Shown piece by piece: positions 10,454 through 20,900 of a DNA stretch of 64,000 nt. The position numbers were made by a program, and so were the translations under genes. The DNA comes from Nothopassalora personata (lineage: Eukaryota > Ascomycota > Dothideomycetes > Mycosphaerellales > Mycosphaerellaceae), in assembly GCA_033816765.1 (NCBI GenBank), contig CM066288.1, positions 2,728,001 through 2,792,000 of the forward strand, in the 5' to 3' direction. The notes under the pieces are model-generated. The model was not told where the DNA came from. It saw nothing but the letters and a program-made list of their open reading frames with translations, and did not search any database. Position 1 is the first letter of the stretch, and each line of letters begins with the position of its first letter.

Positions 10454-10636
10454 TGTAAGGGCGCGCGTACCAAAGGGTCCGAATGAGATAGTTGTTGTTC
10501 TACGAAGCTATGAAAGAGGAGCGCGAGGCGCGGCGGGTACTTAAGCTAACGCCAAGCCGCTAGTCCCGATGCAGAAGGTCCGAGGTTCACCCGGGACGAC
10601 GCATCGTCAGTGAAGGGTCGCGGGCTGCCCGTGACA
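10454..10636 (-). repeat. Element 1 5' LTR (183 bp)
   Basis: Identical by eye to 3328-3510. It is followed by the target duplication GTAAG at 10637-10641. It should carry the promoter for gag-pol on the minus strand. Confidence 0.96.
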
Positions 10637-11111
10637 GTAAGGTATAATAGTAGCTACCCGCTACCTATACGAGCTTCCTATGCCGTAAGTAGGCTTCCAT
10701 ACTATAGCCTTAGGCTCCTCGTATACGTCCTATTCGACCGACTAGCTATCCCGTTATATAGAGCGTAAAGTCCGCACTTTTCCTCTTCTAGTAATCCTTC
10801 TTCCCGGGCGGGTGTCGTATCTTCCTAGATACGTCACCTATCTACCGCCGAGCCGATTATAGACACTAGAAACTTTGACCTAAGCATAGCTAGCTAGGTA
10901 ACCGTCCGCCCTAACGATATATTAGGTTAGGCTATTAAGATCGGCCTTAATACCTACTAGGCGTTAAGAAGTATAGGCTTATTCGTAAGGTGTAGGAGTT
11001 AAAGGTAGTTTAGAATACTATCGATAATATCTATACCTATAATACTAAGCTTAACATGCACCGTTAATTTAAGGACCTAGACTACTACATCCGTAATTAC
11101 TTTAAGATAAA

Positions 11112-11300
11112 GCTACTACCCCGACGATAACTTTACTAATATATAGCTACGTCCGTAAAGACCTTCAAGAAGATGCTACTACCCCGACGACGAGTTTACC
11201 TAATATACCGGCCTACCTATAAGAAGTTTAAGAGAATGCTACTACCCTATCGACGACTTTAACTAATATACTACTACTTTGCTCCGATACAAGTTGCGTA
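11112..11300 (+). repeat. 63-bp tandem repeat, three copies
   Basis: The string GCTACTACC recurs at 11112, 11175 and 11238, an exact 63-bp spacing, with flanking similarity in each unit. The period is 21 codons, and on the plus strand the units translate to related Leu/Arg/Tyr-rich peptides broken by RIP-type TAA and TAG. This suggests a decayed protein with a repeated module; its identity is unknown. Confidence 0.6.
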
Positions 11301-11633
11301 ACTACCGTACTTAGTAGGGCTTAGGCCTATACTTATAGTAACAAAGCTAGTTGTCTTAGTCGGTATAATATTCTTAAACGACAAAAATAGTATATTATTG
11401 TCTACTATATTCCGTACTGCTTTCTCGTCCGGTAGGGTGTCTTTCGAAGGTAGCTTAGGTAGGATCTAGTTATAGCCGTCTATTATCGTTAGGGAGCGTC
11501 CGAGATATAGTTAACAATAGTATAGTATATACTATTGTCGATACTTTACCTTATATAAGGACGCTTCGATAATACTAGCCCGATAATACTACCTACCTAA
11601 TCGATAGTTATTAGCGCCTTTAGTAACGCAATA

Positions 11634-11990
11634 TTATTAGCTAAACCGTAGCGGCCGATGCTAAAGCGACTATAAGCGAATATAAGCGAGCGACGAGGCT
11701 ACGCGATAATATAATATCGTACGGGGAAGAGGATATATCGTCGAAGATAGCGGGCCGAGCGGTATATACCGAGCGATATTATTAGCTAAACCGTGTTAAA
11801 CGGAGCTAAAGCGAATAAGCGAGCATAAGCGAGAGAGGTAGCGTTATAGCGATAAGGTTACCCTTAATATCGTAAGGCTACGCGACGATGCAATATCTTA
11901 TAGGAGAGAGGATGTCGTTATAGATATCGGGCCAAGCGGATTTACCTAACCGCTCTTATTAGCTAAACCGTACTAATCTATGTTATAAAG
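11634..11990. repeat. Tandem array with TTATTAGCTAAACCGT unit heads
   Basis: The head TTATTAGCTAAACCGT occurs at about 11634, 11778 and 11957, followed each time by similar text (gctaaagcg, ataagcgag, a gataatataata-like part). Unit lengths are roughly 143 and 179 bp. The core TTAGCTAA is a perfect palindrome. The same head appears at 3131, 3257, 29592 and 30195. Confidence 0.65.
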
Positions 11991-12200
11991 GGTTCTAAAC
12001 GGTGTAAATAGGGTACATAAGCTAGCGCCGGGTGGACCCGATATAACTATAGTATATAAGACGTATACGACATTACTATTCGTCTTAGCTATTAACACCG
12101 GACAGTATATTAGTATACCGGTTACTCCTTTACGCCTTCTACGATAGTATTCGCTTCCGACCGGATCTAGACACTACTACCTATAATATCTATATATTAT

Positions 12201-12260
12201 CTAGTTTATCCTCTAGTTTATCCTCTAGTTTATCCTCTAGTTTATCCTCTAGTTTATCCT
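12201..12260. repeat. 12-bp minisatellite, five copies
   Basis: The unit CTAGTTTATCCT is repeated five times head to tail. The period is a multiple of three, consistent with a repeated tetrapeptide near the C-terminus of the decayed helicase frame, which is read on the minus strand. Confidence 0.9.
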
Positions 12261-12269
12261 CTTTAACAA

Positions 12270-14751
12270 CTACTCCGGCATTCGTATTACGCTCTATAAG
12301 CGGCTTTCGGCGCTTTCCTTTCGTTCGACTTAGTGTTTTCTTCCTAGGCGTACGAGCTACATCGACCTTACGCTTCGGTACACTAGACGACCGCCGACTT
12401 AGTATCGTAATAGCGGCAGTAGATACGGGCGAGGAGTTCGGTATACTAAGTAGCTATATATTATTAATCGTCGCGCCCTATAATTATAATTCTAGTAATA
12501 TATTCTACGACTCCGGTACTATATCCTAGGAGTCTAGTACTAAGACCTACGAATCCGGTACGATAGGTTAGGAGTCTAATACTATAATAGTAGGAGATAT
12601 TAATCTACTCGCCTCGGGTAACATGTCGGTAGCCGCTTATAATACTTAGAGTTTAGTCTCGTCTGGTATAAATAGATCCGGCATATCGCTAGTACTAAAC
12701 GTAGTAACCTTCGGCGTAGTAATAGGAGAGCTACGATTAGTAAGAAATGCATCCACTTCTTAACTAGTCTTCTTAGTAGAGAGGGTATAGTTAGTCGTAC
12801 TTATAAGTAATGTCTATAATACTAGTAGTGTCGAAACTCGTACTAGCGGTAGCATGTTCGACTTAGGCGTAATTGGTAAGTACTACGGACGGATAGGCGA
12901 TCGATTTATTAGATATAGTATTAATGTAGTACTAGTTATAATAGTAGAAGGCAATGCTATAGGACTAGTCGACACGAACGGCGTATACGTACCTCTACTT
13001 AGACTATAGACTTGCCGATTATTACCTTCTCGCTCTTACCGTAACCGTAGGATATTACGAGCCGCGACTAGTACGAGGTTATTGTCCCTATCCTCTTCCG
13101 CACGCCTTAATAACTAAGTAGCATCCTTATTATCCTAATATAGTATATCTTCGTCGTTAGTATATATAGTCTTACTAGTATTACGACTAGCCTTCCGCGC
13201 CGCTAAACGGTCTATAAGTACGGACTAGACGATAGAGAACACCTACTTAAGCTAGGTTAGTAATGTTAATTAATGTATACCCTAGTACTTCTACTCGGTA
13301 ATACGAGGTAGCTTCTCGTATAATATATCGACTATTAGGCGATCCTAGCTACTCGAGGTGTTTAGAGACTTATACAACTTATCGTTATATAGTATAACGA
13401 CATCCTAGCGGATCCTATCCGCTATAAATGTATCTAGCGGCATAGGGAACATAGTATTAGGACGTAGCTTAGTAGCGTGCTCGTAAGCCTATTCGTCTAG
13501 TACCGATAATACGATCGTAGGGCGAGAATCTTTCCGTAGAGCTATAGGTATAGCTAGTATAGGTAGTAATCGAAAAGTCGATAATAGGAACGCGTCTAGC
13601 GTACACGTATTATAATATAAGTCCGGCGGTAATATAATAAGCCTTTCCTTGCTAGGCGGTATACGCCCTTTACCGAGGAAGTAGAGGAAACTAGAGCGAT
13701 AATAACGGCTATTAATAATGTCTCGCTATACTAAAGGTAGTAGCCTACGGTTATACCTCTCGTCCGCTGTCTACTTTAGCCTATTGTCCGGATTAAATAC
13801 TTCGGCTTTAGACTTAGTGCTAGCCTCGGACTCCTCGCTTAACTCGTACTAGCTTAGTTATATAACGGCGGCTGTATTCGTACGAGCCTTAGCTACCTTA
13901 CGATACGAAGGTAGTTAATTCTTCTATACGGTCTTACGTACCTTCTTCTATACGGTCTTACGTACCTTCTTCTATACGGCCTTCTTTGTATTAGGATTAT
14001 TACTATCTATTACGCTAGTAGGATTAATGCCGTTATAATTAAAGGCCTAGTACGGTAGATATATTATACTAATGCTCGTCCGGCCCTTACCGCGACTACT
14101 ACGACCGAGCCTCTACTAGACATCGCTAATATCTATACCGAGCGGGAACTTCTAATATACTACGACCTCGACATCCGGAATATTAACACCTATACCTAGG
14201 GAAGTAGTAGCGAAGATTACCCTAATTCGAGAGTTCTCTTTCTTAAACTCGTTATACCGGAAGTTCTTATCCTATTTAGCCGTAACTAACATAAAAGTCT
14301 ATACGATATTAGCGACGTAGTAACTAACCGACACGCGCTTACGATAATATCGGTCTTACGGCTAGGTATTAGCGGTTAACCTAACTAAGGCATTAGCGAT
14401 AAACGCCGTAGTAGCCGCGATAGTACTAATCCTATTAATAAAGATAATAGCCTTATAGATTCGATTAGGTATCGCCTTACCGTCCATTATAGTATACTCT
14501 AATAAGAACCTAAGCTAATACTACTAGTTAAGTTCACCCTTCGGAATCTATCGTAGGTAGATAGATATATTAACACGGTTAATAGACGTTCGGATTACCT
14601 TAGTCTAGTATAGTAATAGACTAAGACACCGAAATCTAGCGTTCCGGAGAACATCCTCCTTAGTAGCCTTATCGAGTATAGTAGAATAGGTAAACTAGTA
14701 AACTTCTCGCGGTAGCTAATCTCGTAGTTAGCCGAGTATTGCGAAAGCCGG
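12270..14751 (-). pseudogene. RIP-degraded RecQ-like helicase, C-terminal part (motifs III-VI)
   Basis: The minus strand keeps a long frame interrupted only by TAG and TAA where Trp or Gln codons are expected. Next to 14751 it reads KDFRPAFAILG, followed by a degraded SAT motif (motif III) at about 14673-14693. Motif V is at about 14165-14240 (GIGVNIPDVEVVV) and motif VI at 14089-14116 (RLGRSSRG). A lysine-rich 24-bp repeat follows at 13921. The order and spacing are those of superfamily 2 RecQ-type helicases found in fungal repeats. The N-terminal half lies beyond element 3 at 28547, and the frame is continuous when element 3 and one GCCGG copy are ignored. The extent toward 12270 is approximate. 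It is not functional. Confidence 0.82.
13921..13990 (-). repeat. 24-bp tandem repeat in the helicase relic
   Basis: Two complete and one partial copies of a 24-bp unit (CTTCTATACGGTCTTACGTA and four more bases). They are in the helicase frame on the minus strand and encode a basic octapeptide rich in Lys and Arg. Confidence 0.85.
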
Positions 14752-14948
14752 TGTTAAGGGGATGTCGTAATATATAGCACGCCTACGACCTACTAGTCGT
14801 AGATAAACTAATTCTTACCTTTTATTTAAGACGCATTACGCGTCGTAAGGTGTACGTATACGTGTTACGTGCGGCTTAGTAGCCGGTCGCGACCGCATGT
14901 TACATGTAAGGCCACATGTAAGGGTTAGCTACTAGGCTGCCCCTTACA
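14752..14948 (-). repeat. Element 3 3' LTR (197 bp), RIP-degraded
   Basis: It aligns along its whole length with 28350-28546 and with the clean solo LTR at 29340-29536. Differences from the solo copy are mainly CA-to-TA and TG-to-TA. On the minus strand a purine tract GGGAGGGGAGG lies just upstream (14952-14962), as expected for a polypurine tract. Confidence 0.93.
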
Positions 14949-15248
14949 ATTGCCTCCCCTCCCGTACGAGCTGTCCTTAGCTCGCTAGTTACTACGTAGA
15001 GGCTCCTACGTACTTCTAGAACTATAGTTGCTATGCGGCCTATATACGGGTTACGTGCGTGTCGTTATGTAGGTGTAGGTAAGTAAGGCTTAGTTACTAT
15101 GCCGACGTAGCTAGTTAGGGGTATAAAACTCTAGCCTAACCTAGCCCTATTCTCTAGTACGTTCCCTAGCGTACTACCTCCGCTACACTACTACTACGTA
15201 CCCGTACCGCACCCTTACCGTAAGCGCCTCGCTAGTATCATTATTATT

Positions 15249-16200
15249 ATGTCTACCTCGCCCCCGTCCTCTAGCCGCTCCGCCTCCTTCCGTAGCATTA
15301 GTAGCGACAGTACTACTAGCGCCTTAGAAGACGAGCGCCGCTAGGCGGCTCTAGTACGCGACGCACCTAGAACGCCTAGTGGTCGTAAGCGACTAGCATC
15401 CCCCTCGTAGCTACTAACGCCCTCGCCCGCTACTAAGCTCTCGTAGAGGATTAATATGTACATACGGTACCTCCTATACTTCGTTAAGGGTAAGTCTCTA
15501 TACGCGCCGCCTACGATTCGTATACTAACTACTTACTAGACGAAGCCGATGACTATAATAGTATTACTACCGGCGAGCTCCTAAAGAAGTGCGGCCGCTA
15601 TAGGCGTAGTAAACACAGCTACGTGCCTAATACTAGCTACGCTATCGCCTCGCTAGTAAGCCACCTACGCGCCGCGCGGTCCTAGCGCGACTTCCTTACG
15701 GCTATAATAGGCTAGGCGCCTATAGACCTCTAGTAGTAGGAGCTAGTAGAGTAGATCCGTCTATGTGCCTAGCTAGGTAACGACATTAAGGAGGTAAGTC
15801 GCTACTTCGCTCGTGCGAGTCAACTACTACTCGCGGGGGAGGACTCTAGTGCGTCCCCTATGCTTCGGCTAACCCTTCCTATAGGCTATTAGGTAGTTTA
15901 ATGCCTATAAGCATAAGCGTACCGGGGAGACCCGTATACGTACCTCCGCCGCCGCCGCTACTACTGCCGCCGCCCCCGCCGCCGAAGCCCTCGCGCTCTA
16001 GTAGGAGCAGAACCGCGCCCTTAATAGGCTGTTCGAACTCGGCCGCGCCGTAAGTCGTATGTTCCTCGCCTACGTGTACCCTACTAACCGTAGTCCTAGT
16101 TCCTATAGGCGTAGAACATCGACACTACCGCCGCCGACTAGGTATTCTTACCTAAGTTACTACGTAACGACAACTGAGGCGCTCGCCTTACACGCTACTC
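15249..16200 (+). pseudogene. Degraded antisense accessory frame of element 3
   Basis: On the plus strand, opposite to gag-pol, an ATG at 15249 opens a Ser/Thr-rich frame (MSTSPPSSSRSASFRSISSD). It continues to about 15900 with only RIP-type TAG codons in place of Gln or Trp. A second, Ala-rich frame with a plausible helical part continues to about 16200, so an indel or intron separates them. It sits between the pol chromodomain and the 3' LTR. I do not recognise a domain. The position and orientation match the antisense frame of element 2. Confidence 0.6.
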
Positions 16201-16329
16201 GCGGGCTCCTCGCCTACTACTACTCTACGTAGCCCCTAGTAGGCGCGCTACTCTTTAGCTTTTGTTTTATTTATAGTTAAGAAAAGTTTTATTTATGCTC
16301 TAGTACTAGTCTCATTTACTTCTCCTTAA

Positions 16330-16802
16330 CGCCTTATAGTCGGCTACTATGCGATCCGTATTCGCGAGGCCCTCCGCCGGTTCCTAGCTATTGTACTCCT
16401 CTAGCTAGTTCTTCCACTAGACTAGATACTGTAGCTTACCCTTACGCTTATGCCTATCTAGCACTACCTCTACCTTATACTCTCCGTCCTCATTAGCTAG
16501 AGGGGGTACGGGTCCATCCTTATCGCTACCGATATACGGCTCGAGGAGAGAGATATAGAAGACGTTATAGAGCCTTAAGTCGGCTAGTAGCGCTAGGCGG
16601 TACGCCTACGAACCGATAGCGTCCGTAATGCGGTATAGGCCGATAAACTTCGGACCTATCTTCTTCTTTAGCACTGCTAACTTAAGGTTCTTCGTTAATA
16701 ATAGGACTAAGTCACCTACGCGGTAGGTCTTAGCTTAGTAGGTCTTATTATAGTAGCGAGCCTAGCTTTCTACTATAGCCTTCCATCGCTCCTCGAGTGT
16801 AG
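16330..16802 (-). pseudogene. Element 3 pol 3' end with degraded chromodomain
   Basis: The minus strand near 16380-16460 reads LQYLV*WKN*LEEYNS*EP, a chromodomain with Trp codons turned to TAG. The GPY-side of integrase lies toward 16700. The frame continues on the far side of element 2 at 23822. Bases 16798-16802 (TGTAG) are the left target duplication of element 2. Confidence 0.8.
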
Positions 16803-17211
16803 TGTTATTGTCTCGTTCCAGGGCTAGTCTCAAAAGAGAGATAAGTCAAGTCACGTGGCGGTATTATTCTTTGGAGAGGCTGAAGCAAGCTGAGCGAAGA
16901 TGAATGATAGGAATAAGAGTTGTATTCCAATCAGTGAGATAGTAACATGAGTTGAACGCATCAGAACCATAAGGGTTTCTAGCGTTCCTAAATACAAAGG
17001 AGATAGAGCGTTTGCTCTCCGTGCTCTCCATGCTCTCCATGCTCTCTCGAGATCACCGAGATCAACGAGATCAAGGAGATCACTTCAGTTGCTCTCTCGG
17101 TTCCTTGGTTTTATTCCTGCGGGTGAGAGAGCACTTCTCGGGCGGAAGCGCCCACCAATTGTGGAGGTCTGATTGGTTAGCTTCCTTCAGCCCCAGATCA
17201 GAACCGTAACA
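16803..17211 (-). repeat. Element 2 3' LTR (409 bp)
   Basis: Identical by eye to 23408-23816. It contains two 9-bp tandem arrays near 17021-17090: a CTCTCCATG-type array followed by a GAGATCAAC-type array. These are in the U3 part and could bind a factor or act as promoter spacing. Confidence 0.96.
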
Positions 17212-17224
17212 CCATCCCCCTTTT
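17212..17224 (-). other. Polypurine tract of element 2
   Basis: The minus strand reads AAAAGGGGGATGG immediately before the 3' LTR, the expected plus-strand primer. Confidence 0.75.
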
Positions 17225-17286
17225 AGCCTAGCTCTGTCCCAGAGCTTCATAAGTCATGTTGTACTTCTTTTTCGTGTCTCGCAACG

Positions 17287-17850
17287 ATGTCTTTTTCCTC
17301 CCAATCCAAATCTACCGCTCGCCGCAAGAAGAAAGCCCAGCAGATCTTTCGTGACGGTGATACCGCGATGCGTCCGTGTGATTCTTGTCAAAAGGAGGGC
17401 CGTGTGTGCAAGGTGCACATCTCATCTGGTCGCTGTTCCGAGTGCTGGCAGCGGAATCTGAAGAGTTGCAATGCGAGGGTAAACGAGGGCGAGTGGAAGC
17501 GCTTATCGCTTCAGCGGAAGAAATTGTTGCAGGAACTGGATACCGCGAAGAGGATTCTTGGTGAAAGGCAGGATGCCTTAATGGAAGCGCATGCAAAGGA
17601 AATGCGCCTTCGTAAGCAATTGGATGCGGTTGATCAGAAGGTTGCGGAGGGTCGTTCGTTGGAAGATCGGTTGTTGCTAGACGAGGATCCAGGGGCGCAG
17701 GAGTACGCTGTAGCAGACGCGGATCCTAGTGCTCCCAATCTGTCCTTGTCTCCTTGGACCTGGAGTGCTGTCGAAGGTCTTCCGGACGACTTCTGGCTTT
17801 CTCCTTCTGGCGAGACGGTGCCGTCGGTGGCTCAGCCGTCTCCTTCGTAA
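17287..17850 (+). CDS. Antisense accessory protein of element 2 (Cys-rich, coiled coil)
   Basis: An intact ORF of 187 codons runs opposite to gag-pol, between the end of pol and the 3' LTR. The N-terminus is basic (RRKKK). Residues 30-60 hold a cysteine cluster, CDSCQKEGRVC then CSEC and a further Cys, resembling a fungal zinc-binuclear or similar DNA-binding finger but not matching Zn2Cys6 spacing exactly. Residues 70-125 form a long charged helix with heptad-like Leu spacing, probably a coiled coil. The C-terminus is acidic and Trp/Pro-rich, as in activation domains. A nuclear regulatory or element-control role is inference only. The absence of stops in a young element and a parallel in element 3 argue that it is selected. 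I do not recognise a named family. Confidence 0.72.
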   Translation: MSFSSQSKSTARRKKKAQQIFRDGDTAMRPCDSCQKEGRVCKVHISSGRCSECWQRNLKSCNARVNEGEWKRLSLQRKKLLQELDTAKRILGERQDALMEAHAKEMRLRKQLDAVDQKVAEGRSLEDRLLLDEDPGAQEYAVADADPSAPNLSLSPWTWSAVEGLPDDFWLSPSGETVPSVAQPSPS

Positions 17851-17890
17851 GGGTATTTATTTGTAAGTTGTGTCCCTGTTCTTATCAATC

Positions 17891-17964
17891 GGCTGGGTAG
17901 CTCAGTGGTAGAGCGCAAGCTGTCTACACTCTTGAGGTCGTGGGTTCGATTCCTACTCCAGTCG
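17891..17964 (+). tRNA. tRNA-like gene inside element 2 (anticodon uncertain, possibly pseudo)
   Basis: The 74-nt sequence folds as a cloverleaf: acceptor GGCTGGG with TCCAGTC (two G-U pairs), D stem GCTC/GAGC, T stem GTGGG/CCTAC with loop TTCGATT, discriminator G. Box A (TAGCTCAGTGG) and box B (GGTTCGATTCC, 17943-17953) fit the Pol III consensus. The anticodon arm is irregular: CAAG pairs with CTTG around an 11-nt loop, two or more bases too long, so no anticodon can be read safely. The last 12 bases overlap the end of pol on the other strand. It could be a captured tRNA, a Pol III promoter module or a chance fold; the first two are favoured. Confidence 0.6.
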
Positions 17965-20900
17965 TCCGTTTTGATACTCCCGAATCTTCTGCTGACAGTT
18001 TCGTAGGTTTTCTTTTGGTTCCCAGGTATTTTCTGATTCGTCGTATCCCTTCCATTTGATAAGGTATCGCTGACCCTTTTTATCTAGGATTTTTTCGACT
18101 TCAAATTCGTTTTCTGCTTCCGGCTCGAAATGGAAGCTCTCTTGGCAAGGTGTTCTGGCGTCTGCGGGTTCCAGCTTAGAGATATGGAAGACTGGGTGGA
18201 TTTTTGCGTCAGGTGGTAGTCGTAGTCGATAGTTAACTGGTCCTACGACTTTGTCGATTAAAAATGGTCCGACCTTGACGTGATCCAGTTTCTTGGTCTG
18301 TCTTCTTGTTCTCAAGTTTTTTGTGAGGAGATAGACCTTATCCCCCTTTTTTAGCAGAGGTGCCATTTTTCTCGTGTCCTGCCGTTGTTGAGACAGTTTT
18401 CGTTGTGCATCTTCGATCGCCTTGCGTGTTTCTTTGTGCACTTCCTTAAGAGTATCCGTCGTCACGATTGCTCTCTCGGCCTGTGGATGGGATCCAGGTA
18501 TTCCGAATAGGTTAGGATCTTTACCAAAGTTCGCATAAAATGGCGTCGTTGAAGTTGTCTCCGATTTGTGGTTGTTTAGTGCAATCTGCGCTATTGGCAG
18601 TAATGAAACCCAGTTGTCTTGTGCATAGTTGATGTAGTGTCGTAGGTATTGTTCTAGCGTTTGATTCATCCTTTCGGTTTGTCCGTCTGTCTCCGGATGA
18701 TATGCTGTTGACAGCTTGTGTTTGATTCCGATCGTTCCCATAAGCGTCTTCCAGTAGTTTGATGTGAATAGCTTGTCTCTGTCCGTTATAAACGCTTGAG
18801 GGAATCCGTGGTATCGGATAAGTCTATCCAGTACGAGGTATCCGAGCTGCTCTGCATTGTACGTTTCTGATGCAGGAATGAAGTGTGCGTATTTCGTAAG
18901 TCTATCAACCATGACTAGTATCATGTCGTATGGTTGTTTCGTAACTTGATCTCTTGACGGTGGGAGTTTCGTAATAAAGTCCATTGTGACTTCGTCCCAT
19001 GGTTTCGTCGGTGGTGTCCTGAACTGTAGGTGACCGTATTTTGCATGTCTCGCAGCCTTGTTTCGTTGGCAGTGTACGCATTGTTTAATGTAGCGTGACA
19101 CCTTAAGTCTCATCTGTGGAAAGGAGAAACTGCGCTGTATTAGGTCCATAGTTTTTGAAGTTCCAGGGTGTCCATAAGTTGGTCCGTCGTGATGTTGTCG
19201 TATGCATTCTTCTTCTCGATCCTTAGGTACTTGGTATTTTCCTTGCGATATAGGGAATTGTTCGTTCCTGTCGCCTAATATCCGTACGATGTTGTTGAAT
19301 TCTCTTGTGTTGGCACTAAGACTTCCGTCGGGGTTCGTCTTTAATATCTTATGTTGCACTGGTTCTTTTCCTTCCATGTAGTCGCTTCTTCGGCTCAGCG
19401 CGTCGGCGCGGCCATTCTCTCGTCCTGGAGTATATTTGATTTCGAACTTATACTGTCCTAGCAGCTCCGACCAGCGGGCTTGCCTTCGGGTAAGTTCTTT
19501 CGTCGTCGTGAAGTACGTAAGATTCTTGTGGTCAGAAAGAATCGTTAACTTCGGTGGGCCCTCGACATATACTCTCCAATGTTGCATGGCAGCAACAATG
19601 GCTAGAAGCTCTTTATCATGGATGTCGTAGTTCTGTTCCGCTGTGGTCATTTTCCGGGAGTAATAGGCTACTGGGTGTCTCTGCCCATCGTGTGTCTGTG
19701 TTAGACATGCGCCTATTGCCATATCAGACGCATCGGTCTCGATGTGGACTTCCTTGCTACCATCGAATAGTCGAAGCGTGGGGGCTGAAGCGCATTGTTC
19801 CTTAAGTTTCTTAAATGCTTCAATCTGTTCTTTTCCCCATTTCCAGGTGACGTCCTTTCTTGTAAGCATCGTCATTGGTGCTGCTATTTTCGCGTAGTCC
19901 TTAATGAATTTCCGGTTGTAGTTCGCTAGTCCAAGGAATGATTGTACGTCCTTGACTGTTTTCGGTTCTGGCCACTCTCTAATTGACTGTGTCTTCGCAG
20001 GGTCGATCGTTATCCCTGTGGTGCTAATAATGAAGCCTAAGAATTTGACTTCTTTCTTGTGGAATTCGCATTTCTCGGGTGCCGTCTTGAATCCTGATTG
20101 CGTGAGTCGTTCGAAGACGTCCTGGACTTGTCTTATGTGTTCCTGTAGGGATCCTTTCGTGTAGACTAGTATGTCGTCCATGTAGGCGATAACGCATACG
20201 TCGAGTAGGTCTCTAAGTGTTTCGTTGACAAGGTCCTGGCAGGATGCGGGTGCGTTGGTTAATCCCATTGGCATAACTAAGAATTCGTAAAGTCCGTATC
20301 TTGTTCTGAAAGCGGTTTTCCATTCTTCTCCCTCTGCCATTCGTATAGCATAGAAGGCATCTCGTAGGTCAATCTTCGTGTACCAGTCTGATCCGGTTAA
20401 TCTGTCTTGTGCTTCTTCGATGTTAGGTAGCGGGTATCGGTTCTTGATCGTGATCTCGTTTAACTTCCTGTAGTCTTGTACGAGTCGTAACTTCCCGTTT
20501 GCTTTTGGAACGAACATGCATGGAGTTCCTGCACTTGAGGTGGATCTTCTTATCCATCCTTTGGCTAGCTTCTCCTTCAGCCATTCTCGTAGGGTCTGTA
20601 GCTCTTTCTCAGACATTTGATATAGGGGTCCCCATGGAGGCTCTTTCCCTGGCTGAATGTTGATCTTGTGATCCCATGGGCGGTGCTTAGGTAAGGCGGT
20701 TTTGCCTCTTTCCTCTTCAAAGAGTCGCGACCACTTGCGATACTCCTTGGGAATACTCAACTCTGAGATGTTAGTATTCTTCGATGGTGCGTTACTTCCA
20801 TCACTTCCAGTGACTTCGTGACCCGGCGGCCCCACGCCAGTGTCTGTCCCGGTCGAAGGTGGTTCTTCTGTCCTTCTATTCGGCGCAAGCTGTATCTCGT

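Larger units (their letters stand above)
3328..10636 (-). mobile_element. Element 1: intact Ty3/gypsy chromovirus with 183-bp LTRs
   Basis: The element is 7309 bp. Its LTRs (3328-3510 and 10454-10636) read as identical and carry TG...CA ends. A 5-bp duplication GTAAG lies at 3323-3327 and 10637-10641. On the minus strand the order is 5' LTR, self-complementary primer site, gag, pol (protease, RT, RNase H, integrase, chromodomain), polypurine tract, 3' LTR. None of the interior shows RIP decay although both flanks do, so the insertion post-dates the decay of its target and has apparently not passed through a RIP cycle. Both large frames are open, so it may be competent for transposition. Confidence 0.97.
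10637..12269. repeat. RIP-degraded flank of the helicase repeat
   Basis: No intact gene is visible. CpA and TpG are rare and TpA is abundant: bases 10681-10740 contain nine TA but only one CA and one TG. The stretch holds a 63-bp triplicate, a tandem array built on TTAGCTAA and a 12-bp minisatellite, listed separately. It continues the sequence left of element 1 across the GTAAG duplication. Confidence 0.75.

Noticed and set aside
17021..17090. Short regular repeats as a CRISPR array
   Set aside because: The 9-bp units are contiguous with no spacers and lie in an LTR of a eukaryotic retrotransposon.
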